Below, in pieces: positions 26,536 through 34,329 of a stretch of DNA of 64,000 bases (position 1 is its first letter; each line of letters begins with the position of its first letter). The stretch lies in assembly GCF_014639155.1 (NCBI RefSeq), contig NZ_BMFT01000001.1:1364001-1428000 (forward strand). The letters run 5' to 3'. Both the position numbers and the translations under genes were made by a program. The DNA comes from Paenibacillus segetis (GTDB taxonomy: Bacteria; Bacillota; Bacilli; Paenibacillales; Paenibacillaceae). The notes below the pieces were generated by a model. That model was not told the DNA's origin and ran no database searches. It saw nothing but the letters and a program-made list of their open reading frames with translations.

Positions 26536-26553
26536 GGCGTTTTTATTTTGCCC
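26524..26553 (+). terminator. Terminator, copy 1 of a 30-bp repeated unit
   Basis: AGCGCC pairs with GGGCGT around GAATA, followed by TTTTTATTTTGCCC. All 30 bases recur at 30,953-30,982. In both copies the stem contains the last codons (Ala-Glu-stop) of the preceding gene. Confidence 0.8.
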
Positions 26554-26618
26554 TCGTAGCCGATACGGGGGCTATTTATCGCAAAGGTAAATTTTCCTTA
26601 CCCGAGAGGAGGGGAGGT

Positions 26619-27140
26619 ATGTTCAACCTAGCAGCATTTAACCGAACACCGTTTAATAGACCATTAAGTATAGAAACCTTCTTTACTGCAATATTTGAGG
26701 CAGACTCTGAACTTGTATTAGGGATCAACTTAGACATGGCAATGGATGCTACATTTGAAATAAAAACAGAGATTTTAGCATACATGACCAGAGAGACTCC
26801 ATTCAAAGCCTTGTTTGAAACCAGCACAGAACTTTTAACAGGGATGATTCGTGAGAGAATATTCAGTGCTAAATTCGAACCGTCTACTGAATTCATTTCT
26901 AATCAAAAAATATTTCATATTGAAGAAATAGAGTTTGTTGGAGAATTTAAACCAGGTGATAAAATCGTGATCGATAGTGAAAAGTATAAAATCACACGTA
27001 ACGGTGAAAATGTCTCACATTTATACAATGGTGATTTCTTCGACTTAAATTTAGGGATCAACAACCTTACCTGGACTGACCCGGTCACTGGGAGAACGGT
27101 TCTCTTTAGGATTACGTACCGGGATAGAATGTTGTACTAA
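26619..27140 (+). CDS. Siphovirus tail component, Dit C-terminal-like domain
   Basis: 173 residues behind GGGGAGG. N-terminal FNLAAFNRTPFNRP motif, then four similar segments each containing a phenylalanine-alanine-x-phenylalanine-glutamate-like element, giving a weak internal repeat. C-terminal 65 residues (GDKIVIDSEKYKITRNG to LFRITYRDRMLY) match the C-terminal beta domain of siphovirus Dit proteins. It precedes the Tal gene, so it probably forms part of the tip. Confidence 0.7.
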   Translation: MFNLAAFNRTPFNRPLSIETFFTAIFEADSELVLGINLDMAMDATFEIKTEILAYMTRETPFKALFETSTELLTGMIRERIFSAKFEPSTEFISNQKIFHIEEIEFVGEFKPGDKIVIDSEKYKITRNGENVSHLYNGDFFDLNLGINNLTWTDPVTGRTVLFRITYRDRMLY

Positions 27141-27151
27141 GGAGGTGAAAC

Positions 27152-29353
27152 ATGCCGAACCCTACTATGAAAGTCTTTGATAAAAACTTTAAGCGTGTCG
27201 GTACCCTAATTGATGCCTATCAAATCGAACGAAGAAGACGACTCAATAGCGATTATGAGTTGTCTTTTTTAGTTCCCATGTCCAGTGATGATTATCTCGA
27301 AAAGATTCAGCTTAAAGGTCATGTCATGGATGAACGTGGTCAGTATTATGTAATTAATACTAGGCAGCGGCAGCGGGATAAGAAGAAGCTAACAGCTCTA
27401 ATCACTTGTACACATATCATGTTCAAAATGAACGATTACAAAGTTCCTTATGATGACTATGTTTCTGAAGCTTACGGTGTTCATATTTCCACGCTGTTGG
27501 ACAAGATCAGCGCCTGGACTGGTGGGCGCTTTACGTTCCAGGTACATGACACATTTGATCTCTGGGACATCAAAGACTTTGGGCGGACAAACGCACTTGC
27601 TGCTCTTAATCAGGTGATTAATCTTTTTGGCGCTGAGATCCGTCCGGATAACTTTGTGATTCATGTTCATAAAAAGATAGGTTCCGATAACCGGTTTGAA
27701 TTCCGGACGAAAAAGAACATCATCAAAGATTCATTTAAAGATGATGGAACTAATCTTATAACTCGTATGTACGCTCAAATGAAAGACGGACTTACATTCC
27801 GAGGTCTCTCTATCGATCATCTGACAGCTGAAGAATTAAGTCTGCTGCAATCTGTTCCCGGTGCAATCCAGAATGGCAAGATCATGGTCAACTATCTCAT
27901 TTCCCCATACGTAAATTATTGGGGTAGTGATTCGGTTCCGTATTTTGACGGGGAAAACGTCCAGCAGGATATTGAGGACCCGGTTGAGCTCCTTAAATCC
28001 ACACGGGACAAGCTTCGGAAAAAAGAAACGCCTGAGTTGGAGATTACCATTGATTCGGCTGATCTTCATAAAATAGATCGTGACGAGCATCCACCTGATT
28101 TAGGTGACGCAGCCGCTGCATATGATCCTAAAATGGATATGCACCGTATAGCTGTCCGAATCATGGAGCTTATAGAGTATCCTTACTCGATAGATCAGCA
28201 TACCAAGGTAACATTGGCCAACTTCGCCCTTAAGGATGACATTGACACTATAGCCGACCTAGAGCGATCTAAGAGGGTAATGGAGAACCTATTATCTGGT
28301 GGCCGGATACGGACAGAAGTATTTGAAACGTTCGCTAGGCAAGCTGTCATTGATGTTCATAACTCCAAAACTGAAATAATTTATGATTCCCGAGGAATTA
28401 TCCTTCAAAGCCGAGTAAATCCACTAGGCCAGGTCATTATGACTGCAGATGGTATCATATTCAGCCAAGATGGAGGGGTAACAGCCAATACCGCCATTAA
28501 TCATAAAGGCATTGCGGCCCCGGCTATTGTTGGCCAACTCGGTTCATTCGTATCGATGTTAATCGGCAACGGAAATGATATAACCCAAATTAATACCAAA
28601 GGCATAGCTGCAGGTCATGCTGATTTTAATAGTGCGCCATACCAGGTAGACATGAAAGGAAATGTAATAGCCAATAAATTAACTGCTAACTATGCTCAGA
28701 TCAAGAGCTCCAGTTTTTCAGAGGGTGCTATAGTAGGTTCATCTATCAATGTGGGTAATGGTAAGTTTGTTGTTAATACGATGGGTAGTGTTTATGCTGC
28801 AGACGGAACCTTTCAAGGGACGATCAATGCGAAGGGTGGAACGTTTGAGGGAAATATTTATGCCAGTGGAGAAATTATTGGCGGAACCATTACGGGAGCT
28901 TTAATTAGGACTGCAAGATCAGGAGATAGGATAGAGCTAGATTTGAATGGGTTTGTATTTTACGATAGTGGCAATGCCCGAAGAGTTTCACTTGGAACCA
29001 ACCAAGTAGCCGGTATATCTGGACATACCTATTACAATTCATCCGGGCAGTCACAGGGACTTATATATGCGGTAACCGATGAACTGCATGTGATTGGTAA
29101 TAGGAGTCTACGATTGGGTGCAAATGGCGGTGCAATCTACTTGCAGGGTAATGTCGCATTTTCCCCAGGCGCTTCTGTTACTGGGTTAAATTTATCTATT
29201 TCAGATATTGCTGGGCTAAGAACTGAGCTAGAGTCCATTAAGAATCTGTTAAACAGTCACAGGCATAATGTTACAACAGCTCACCATAACCACGGCAATT
29301 CTCAAAACCAACCGAATACAGGTGGTGGAACCTTTACCACTACTACTCTGTAA
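27152..29353 (+). CDS. Tail-associated (Tal-like) minor structural protein
   Basis: 733 residues. N-terminal 370 residues match phage minor structural/prophage tail proteins that form the tail hub (RRRRLNSDYELSFLVPM, a DDGTNLITRMYA segment). The central part is beta-repetitive (about 440-650), and the C-terminus is histidine/asparagine-rich (NSHRHNVTTAHHNHGN), resembling metal-binding fibre tips. The hub contacts the cell surface and opens for DNA release. Family confident; enzymatic activity not evident. Confidence 0.85.
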   Translation: MPNPTMKVFDKNFKRVGTLIDAYQIERRRRLNSDYELSFLVPMSSDDYLEKIQLKGHVMDERGQYYVINTRQRQRDKKKLTALITCTHIMFKMNDYKVPYDDYVSEAYGVHISTLLDKISAWTGGRFTFQVHDTFDLWDIKDFGRTNALAALNQVINLFGAEIRPDNFVIHVHKKIGSDNRFEFRTKKNIIKDSFKDDGTNLITRMYAQMKDGLTFRGLSIDHLTAEELSLLQSVPGAIQNGKIMVNYLISPYVNYWGSDSVPYFDGENVQQDIEDPVELLKSTRDKLRKKETPELEITIDSADLHKIDRDEHPPDLGDAAAAYDPKMDMHRIAVRIMELIEYPYSIDQHTKVTLANFALKDDIDTIADLERSKRVMENLLSGGRIRTEVFETFARQAVIDVHNSKTEIIYDSRGIILQSRVNPLGQVIMTADGIIFSQDGGVTANTAINHKGIAAPAIVGQLGSFVSMLIGNGNDITQINTKGIAAGHADFNSAPYQVDMKGNVIANKLTANYAQIKSSSFSEGAIVGSSINVGNGKFVVNTMGSVYAADGTFQGTINAKGGTFEGNIYASGEIIGGTITGALIRTARSGDRIELDLNGFVFYDSGNARRVSLGTNQVAGISGHTYYNSSGQSQGLIYAVTDELHVIGNRSLRLGANGGAIYLQGNVAFSPGASVTGLNLSISDIAGLRTELESIKNLLNSHRHNVTTAHHNHGNSQNQPNTGGGTFTTTTL

Positions 29354-29394
29354 GGTATCATAAAGGGTAAATATACCAACGGAGGTAGTAGTCC

Positions 29395-29955
29395 ATGAAA
29401 AAGTTTGCTTACATGGCAGGAGCATTTATTCTCGGAATCGTGGCCGCTTCATCTGCCGGAACTGTTTCGGCGCAGGTCAAGTCTTTGATCGGTCAAAAAG
29501 TCACTGGTGAATACACAGTGTTTGTGGATGGTAAAGAGCTATCAGATAAGGGTGCGGTTATTAACGGCAAAACTAATGCTCCTGTCCGTGCTCTATCGGA
29601 AGCTTTAGGGGTAGATTTGAAAGTGGAAGGTAAGGTGATTCGTATCGCAACAAGCAATACATCAGGAGCAACCGACACACAAAGCACGGGACCTGTAAAT
29701 AGTGATAACAAGTACATTGGTGACTCAAAGGAATCTCTATTAAAATTAAAGAGTAACTTGGAAAATGATACGTTAAAGATTCTAAAAAAGGAACGGGATG
29801 AGGTCCAAACTGAAATCGAAACGCTTAAAAAATTGTGGGACAATCCTGATCTATCAGCTAAAGAAAAACAACTTAAACAATATGATGACGATATAGCCAA
29901 ATACACCAAGGAGCTTGAACAAGTTGAAGAGGCTCTGAAGCTCCTTGAACAATAA
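29395..29955 (+). CDS. Secreted protein with copper-amine-oxidase-type N domain and coiled coil
   Basis: 186 residues. Signal peptide (KKFAYMAGAFILGIVAASSAGTVSA region, cleavage near 26). A stalk-like domain follows (TVFVDGKELSD, NAPVRALSEALGVDLKVEG; about 40-85), the copper amine oxidase N-terminal fold common on Paenibacillus surface proteins. A charged coiled coil follows (about 115-186). It lies between tail and lysis genes. It may be carried for the host surface rather than the virion. Role inferred. Confidence 0.75.
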   Translation: MKKFAYMAGAFILGIVAASSAGTVSAQVKSLIGQKVTGEYTVFVDGKELSDKGAVINGKTNAPVRALSEALGVDLKVEGKVIRIATSNTSGATDTQSTGPVNSDNKYIGDSKESLLKLKSNLENDTLKILKKERDEVQTEIETLKKLWDNPDLSAKEKQLKQYDDDIAKYTKELEQVEEALKLLEQ

Positions 29956-29969
29956 CATACCACTACACT

Positions 29970-29997
29970 AGGTCTCGCTTATGCGAGGCCTTTTATT
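29970..29997 (+). terminator. Terminator before the small accessory genes
   Basis: GGTCTCGC and GCGAGGCC pair (one G-U) across TTAT, then TTTTATTATGCCC, again with the recurrent TGCCC ending. Confidence 0.75.
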
Positions 29998-30020
29998 ATG
30001 CCCTCAAGGAGGAAAGTTAA

Positions 30021-30284
30021 ATGTCTACGGATCGAATTGAAAGTGCTCGCCAATATTTGCGAGCACTTGAGTTATATTCCTTGTACTTTGTGGACCATAG
30101 CGAACTCGTAGAAGCAGGGCTTTTGGATGCTGAGACGCAAATGCCGACAAGTAAAGCACATACCTTTATTGATAACACGCATAACGATGAGCGATGGAAG
30201 AAAGTTAAAATAACAGCGGACTCCTTAGATGAAGCAGTTCAGTTAGCTGATCAATTTGCATGCGAAGATATAGGTTTACTCTAA
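30021..30284 (+). CDS. DUF2513-like short protein
   Basis: 87 residues behind AAGGAGG. The segment HTFIDNTHNDERWKKVK matches the conserved end of the opposing gene at 30,276 (LFLDNIRDNSRWNKVK), and both proteins end in IGL. It therefore looks like a divergent or shortened relative of DUF2513/YjcQ-type proteins. The two genes converge and overlap by nine bases. Function unknown. Confidence 0.6.
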   Translation: MSTDRIESARQYLRALELYSLYFVDHSELVEAGLLDAETQMPTSKAHTFIDNTHNDERWKKVKITADSLDEAVQLADQFACEDIGLL

Positions 30285-30659
30285 TCCTATTGCTTTTTTT
30301 GCATAAGATTCGGCTAAACTCGCGAGTATATTTAAAGCGACCATTCCAGAGGATATAGCCTTTTGCTTAACTTTATTCCAACGAGAATTATCCCGAATAT
30401 TATCTAAAAACAAATGCCCAGCATAGGTTAAGCCGCGTATTTTCGGGATTCTGCCGACAACTCCAACTAAATCAGTACCAACTGTTTCGATAAATCCAGC
30501 TTCTCGTAATTTAATTGAACAATAAAGAACTTCATCATATTCATATTTTTCTAAATCATCATGCTTATGCAGTTCCGTTAGAAGAACACAGGCATCTACT
30601 TTCAGTTCCGATTCAATTGTTAAGAGCATTTCACGAAAACAATCATGGTTTAATTTCAA
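30276..30659 (-). CDS. DUF2513 (YjcQ-like) family protein
   Basis: 127 residues from a TTG behind GGGGGGTGA. The layout matches DUF2513: MKLNHDCFREMLLTIE start, winged-helix-like middle (KYEYDEVLYCSIKLREAGFI), conserved GLTYAGHLFLDNIRDNSRWNKVK, and a helical tail. The family is common in phages and mobile elements of Firmicutes; its function is not established. It is on the minus strand, converging on a short relative. Confidence 0.75.
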   Translation of the reverse strand: MKLNHDCFREMLLTIESELKVDACVLLTELHKHDDLEKYEYDEVLYCSIKLREAGFIETVGTDLVGVVGRIPKIRGLTYAGHLFLDNIRDNSRWNKVKQKAISSGMVALNILASLAESYAKKAIGLE

Positions 30660-30742
30660 AATTTCACCCCCCTGTAGTTTTGTTTCGACAATATAAGGTG
30701 GGTTCCCTTTTTCGGAATTACTTTGATTTTAACTACAAGGAG

Positions 30743-30964
30743 GTGAATACTCTGGCAAAACTCACGAAAATTGACGTATCGATCGATCTCGGACAACCTG
30801 TTCAGGAGATTACAGATATTACATCTTTGATTATCAACGCTCATCCAGGACGACAATTGGAAATACTACAGGCCGTAGATCAGCACATCGGCGATGCAAT
30901 GGCAGCGCTAGAAAAAGCTCAACAGCCGGTGGAAGAAAATACGGAAACGGACAGCGCCGAATAG
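30743..30964 (+). CDS. Unknown small acidic phage protein (70-73 aa)
   Basis: The AAGGAGGTGA site fits a CTG start at 30,752 (MAKLTKIDVSIDLGQ); the GTG at 30,743 given here lies inside the site. A longer upstream extension would overlap the opposing gene and lacks a site. The product has an N-terminal beta strand, a central helix and an acidic tail ending DSAE. Its stop lies in the second copy of the 30-bp terminator unit. Function unknown. Confidence 0.6.
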   Translation: MNTLAKLTKIDVSIDLGQPVQEITDITSLIINAHPGRQLEILQAVDQHIGDAMAALEKAQQPVEENTETDSAE

Positions 30965-30982
30965 GGCGTTTTTATTTTGCCC
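30953..30982 (+). terminator. Terminator, copy 2 of the 30-bp repeated unit
   Basis: Identical over 30 bases to 26,524-26,553, including the Ala-Glu-stop codons, hairpin, T run and TGCCC. Confidence 0.8.
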
Positions 30983-31100
30983 ACAGAGTTTATCTTGAGG
31001 TAATTTGAAGGAAGGAAGTGATGGAATTTAGATCTTTATGAGTGAGTAAATTCCAATGCTGAGAATGTTGATTTTAAAATTCAATCTATGGAGGCAGGGG

Positions 31101-31361
31101 CTATCCGATGGAGTATTCCTTCCAAGGAATACCCTGAAAATCAATGCTAGCTAAAAAATTAACAATATCTTGTTTTCCATGATACGTAGGTATACCATTG
31201 GAATTCTGTGCCATCAAAACAATTGGAATACCGAGAGGAAAGTATGGCCTAAACTTACTTCTCACTTCCTCGCGTTCTGCTGAATTAAGAATATGAGACT
31301 TTACTATAACAATAGCAAAGGTTACACCTTGTTCTCTAACTACAGCGCCTTGATATTTCAA
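31101..31361 (-). CDS. Unknown conserved-looking 86-aa protein
   Basis: TTG start nine bases after GGAG. Alpha/beta pattern with VTFAIVIVKSHIL and GIPIVLMAQNSNGIPTYHGKQDIVNFL, which looks like a small globular fold. I recall similar hypothetical proteins in Bacillales but cannot name a family. It is on the minus strand just before the lysis genes. Confidence 0.6.
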   Translation of the reverse strand: MKYQGAVVREQGVTFAIVIVKSHILNSAEREEVRSKFRPYFPLGIPIVLMAQNSNGIPTYHGKQDIVNFLASIDFQGIPWKEYSIG

Positions 31362-31545
31362 CGTTGTTATCTCCTTTCATAGAACTTATAGGAATAACGA
31401 TCAATATTGTAATTCGCCAAATTGGAACGATTTACCTTTCAGTTCTTGTATGTAGTTATTATTTTTGAACGATTAACATTATTTTTCTTTGTCATCACTG
31501 TTACATGAGGAATGTCTAATGAAATTAGAACGGGGGGGAATGGGG

Positions 31546-31791
31546 ATGCCAGATCCGCAACTGGAAACTTTACAACGGGTAACGCGAGTCGAGACAAAGA
31601 TAGACAATATCGAGGAAAAGCTAGACACCATGATTGATGCAAAAGCAACAGCTAACACAGCATTAGATCAGGCAAAGTCAGCACATAAAAGACTGGATCA
31701 AATCGACAAGATCATTTTCTGGCTCGTTACGACTGTAGTTGGTGCCGTAATACTTGCGATTATAAAACTCGTCACCGAAGGGAGAGGTTAA
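31546..31791 (+). CDS. xhlA: XhlA-like haemolysin/holin-associated protein
   Basis: About 81 residues. The ATG at 31,546 is seven bases after a run of G; ATGs at 31,540 and 31,519 are alternatives. N-terminal coiled coil (LQRVTRVETKIDNIEEKLD), then a single C-terminal membrane helix (IIFWLVTTVVGAVILAIIKL), the XhlA layout. It assists the holin in releasing the amidase. First gene of the lysis module and adjacent to the amidase. Confidence 0.8.
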   Translation: MPDPQLETLQRVTRVETKIDNIEEKLDTMIDAKATANTALDQAKSAHKRLDQIDKIIFWLVTTVVGAVILAIIKLVTEGRG

Positions 31792-31793
31792 GA

Positions 31794-32705
31794 TTGGATA
31801 CAACAAAATATAATATCGAGAGACGTTACATCAATAAGCGTCAAAATGTTAGGCCAGGTACTCGGCTCACAACCGGGACGCCGGCCTTTTTTGTTGCTCA
31901 TGATACAGGTAATCCTGGAGCATCTGCAGATAATCATTTCACTTACTTTAACAATCTCAAAGACCGTAGCGCTTCTGCCCAGGTATTTATTGATGATTCG
32001 AAGATACTGGAGATCATCCCTACGGGTACCGGTTCGGATCCGGGTGAGAAAGCCTGGCATGTCCTCTACAACGTAACCACAGATAACGATCGGTTTGGAT
32101 ACGACAGCAACGATGCCGCTTTAGGCATTGAACTTTGTTATGGTGGCAAAATCAACTTCGCGGAAGCCTATAAGCGGTTTGTTTGGTACCTGGCTTACTG
32201 CTGTGATAAGTGGAATAAGAATCCTTCAACTCATATTCCAACTCACAAACAACTGGATCCGTCCCGGAAGAGTGACTGTGATCAGGCGCTAAAGTATGGC
32301 GGGAAAACCCTCAAGAACCTGATTACAGATGTAGCTTCAGAGCTGACCACATCTATCAATGTACCTGATTTTGTACAACTGCCGGCACAGGAAGCACAAT
32401 GGTTAATCGACGAGTACATTTCTCCTGCATGGTTCGAATCTCAGCGGGCAGGGGACGAGGTCGGCAAGACTCATTTTCACAACCTTGCGAGTAACCTTCG
32501 GATGGCATCAGGTATCCCACTTAAAGCAGGATCACCGCCACTACCAATCGCTAAGCTACCTAAGAGCAATACCCAGGAGATTATTTTTCGTTGGTTATCT
32601 CCGGGATGGTTTAAGTCTAAAGCGGAGGGAAACGACGATCTAGCAAAGCATTTCAATACAGTTGCTAATTCATTGCGGCGAGCTGCAGGTATTCCAATAG
32701 AATAA
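31794..32705 (+). CDS. N-acetylmuramoyl-L-alanine amidase (Amidase_2 endolysin)
   Basis: 303 residues from a TTG behind GGAGAGG. The Amidase_2 domain (about 20-180) shows the zinc ligands in VAHDTGNPG (His), the late THKQLDPSRKSDCD (His and Cys/Asp) and a glutamate in LGIELCYGG. The C-terminal 110 residues contain two copies of a motif of the form W-L/S-P-W-F-S-A/E-G-D-H-F-N (EYISPAWFESQRAG and WLSPGWFKSKAEG), probably wall-binding repeats. It cuts the peptide from muramic acid at lysis. Confidence 0.92.
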   Translation: MDTTKYNIERRYINKRQNVRPGTRLTTGTPAFFVAHDTGNPGASADNHFTYFNNLKDRSASAQVFIDDSKILEIIPTGTGSDPGEKAWHVLYNVTTDNDRFGYDSNDAALGIELCYGGKINFAEAYKRFVWYLAYCCDKWNKNPSTHIPTHKQLDPSRKSDCDQALKYGGKTLKNLITDVASELTTSINVPDFVQLPAQEAQWLIDEYISPAWFESQRAGDEVGKTHFHNLASNLRMASGIPLKAGSPPLPIAKLPKSNTQEIIFRWLSPGWFKSKAEGNDDLAKHFNTVANSLRRAAGIPIE

Positions 32706-32722
32706 GAGAGGGGAATTATTAA

Positions 32723-32944
32723 ATGAATAAGAAAAGATGGCGTAACTATGCACTATGGATTAGTGTTGTATCTCAGGCGTTGCTATTAATTCAGCTTGTC
32801 GGACACTTGACAAGAGGCTTTGATCTAACAGAAGTGATGAAACAAGACATACTAACTATCGTGGATGTAGCGCTAGGGCTATTGGCTTCATTGGGAATCG
32901 TGTCTAACCCAACGAAGCCGAATAGTAGCGGGTATAACTTATAA
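32723..32944 (+). CDS. Holin, phi LC3 type
   Basis: 73 residues with two membrane segments (about 9-30 and 48-64) and the VDVALGLLASLGIVSNPTKP end typical of phi LC3-family holins (Phage_holin_1). It makes the membrane lesion that lets the amidase out. It closes the lysis module and is followed by a terminator. Confidence 0.85.
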   Translation: MNKKRWRNYALWISVVSQALLLIQLVGHLTRGFDLTEVMKQDILTIVDVALGLLASLGIVSNPTKPNSSGYNL

Positions 32945-33027
32945 ATCTTTTGGTATAATAAGATTTACTTTTGTTTTTCATAATTGAATCCTTATGATAT
33001 AAGTTCATAAATAGTGAAGCCCAAGGA

Positions 33028-33055
33028 AGCCCACAAATAAAATCGTGGGCTTTTT
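33028..33055. terminator. Terminator after the holin
   Basis: AGCCCAC and GTGGGCT pair across AAATAAAATC, followed by TTTTTG. It separates the rightward late operon from the leftward cargo block. Confidence 0.75.
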
Positions 33056-33102
33056 GCACAAATTCAGTTTATGAAATTATTGTTTGTATAAAAGATACTG
33101 AA

Positions 33103-34329
33103 TTAAAAATCTATCTCCTCTAATTCTTCTGTTTCATTAAAAGAATTGCTAGAATTTATTCTTCTCCAACCAAGATTGAATGCGAGAATTTTATTACAGG
33201 TCCTATTGAAAAAATTGCTACATCCAAAGAATGCACCTTTTCCATTCTTGTTTATTCTTAATTGAAGTATACCACCACATTTATCAGGGCACATTAACGG
33301 TTGGCGCTGAACAGGAAACAGACTATCAAATTGATTAACGGCAAGGACTAGTATAGTTACACTTTTTGCACCTTTGTTCATTAATGTTTTGGCGCACTCT
33401 CCTACAGTAGCACCGGTTGTGAATATATCGTCAATTAATAGTATTTCTTTTCCTACTACATCTTCAGTAGCACGGAATTTACCTCTTACATTAATCCGTC
33501 TTTCTTCACTATTTGCCTGTTGTTTTTGTTTTGGGAAATCTTCCAAGCATAATAAATAATCGCTAAAGTTATTTATTTGTTCATACATTGAAAGTTGAGA
33601 AAGTAACATTCCAAGTCTGTCGCGTTCGTCACTTGGTCTTGGAGGAACGCGTGTAATTCCATCATATTTAGTTCTCTTAATTATTGGAACAATCAACTTC
33701 CAAAACAATTCATTTTGAGAAGAATCAGTTTTGCTTTTCCTCAAACGGTGAGAAAATTGATGGATTCTGTGTTTATGATGCTTAGTGCCGAAATAACGAC
33801 CAAGAGAAATGACATTTATATTGAATTGATCATAAGATAAATTGAAATTGAATATCCTTCCAGAGTCAGAAAAGGAATTATCTCCGATGATCGTTGTTTT
33901 AACCTCAGAAAAGTATCCAGGATAGTTTTCAAGGGTGGTCTTTAATTCTGTAATGCTGGGAGCAATCAAGTCGGGCATATGACCAATGTGTTCATACAAT
34001 ATAGATTGAGTTATCATAATTGTTCCAATAGGCTCATTAATAATACTTTGAATTGTCAGGGGATTTGAAGTTACAAAGGCAATTTGATTGAGTCTTAGAT
34101 TAAGACAATTTACTGCTTGTTTTAGTAAGCTTTTAATAAAATAACTGTTATTTTTAATGAGTATTTTTGAACGAGAGGAAATGACACCCTCTAATAATGA
34201 GGCCTCTTCATCTGAACTTATTAGAAAAACGCATTGGTATTTCTCATCGAGTTCTATCCATTCACTTAATAAAATGTCAGGCTTAATATCAATAATTAAA
34301 CCCTTTAAATCATTCACTTCCACCAACAT
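33103..34329 (-). CDS. HAD-like / ComF-type phosphoribosyltransferase / zinc-ribbon protein (candidate defence component)
   Basis: 408 residues in three parts. Residues about 5-110 follow a HAD phosphatase topology with degenerate motifs (LIIDIKPD, FLISS, FVTSNPL). Residues about 200-330 form a phosphoribosyltransferase with the PRPP-binding loop ILLIDDIFTTGAT, as in ComF. The C-terminus has a topoisomerase-type zinc ribbon (CPDKCGG to FNRTC, about 350-385). The start overlaps the DprA-like gene by 20 bases, so the two are translationally coupled. DprA-like plus PRTase pairs have been proposed in surveys of nucleotide-centred conflict systems, from memory and unverified. It sits in the cargo slot between lysis genes and attR. 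Confidence 0.75.
   Translation of the reverse strand: MLVEVNDLKGLIIDIKPDILLSEWIELDEKYQCVFLISSDEEASLLEGVISSRSKILIKNNSYFIKSLLKQAVNCLNLRLNQIAFVTSNPLTIQSIINEPIGTIMITQSILYEHIGHMPDLIAPSITELKTTLENYPGYFSEVKTTIIGDNSFSDSGRIFNFNLSYDQFNINVISLGRYFGTKHHKHRIHQFSHRLRKSKTDSSQNELFWKLIVPIIKRTKYDGITRVPPRPSDERDRLGMLLSQLSMYEQINNFSDYLLCLEDFPKQKQQANSEERRINVRGKFRATEDVVGKEILLIDDIFTTGATVGECAKTLMNKGAKSVTILVLAVNQFDSLFPVQRQPLMCPDKCGGILQLRINKNGKGAFFGCSNFFNRTCNKILAFNLGWRRINSSNSFNETEELEEIDF

Noticed and set aside
30515..30742. Upstream extension of the small gene ending at 30,964
   Set aside because: It overlaps the opposing DUF2513 gene, and the strong AAGGAGGTGA site at 30,738 marks the true start region.
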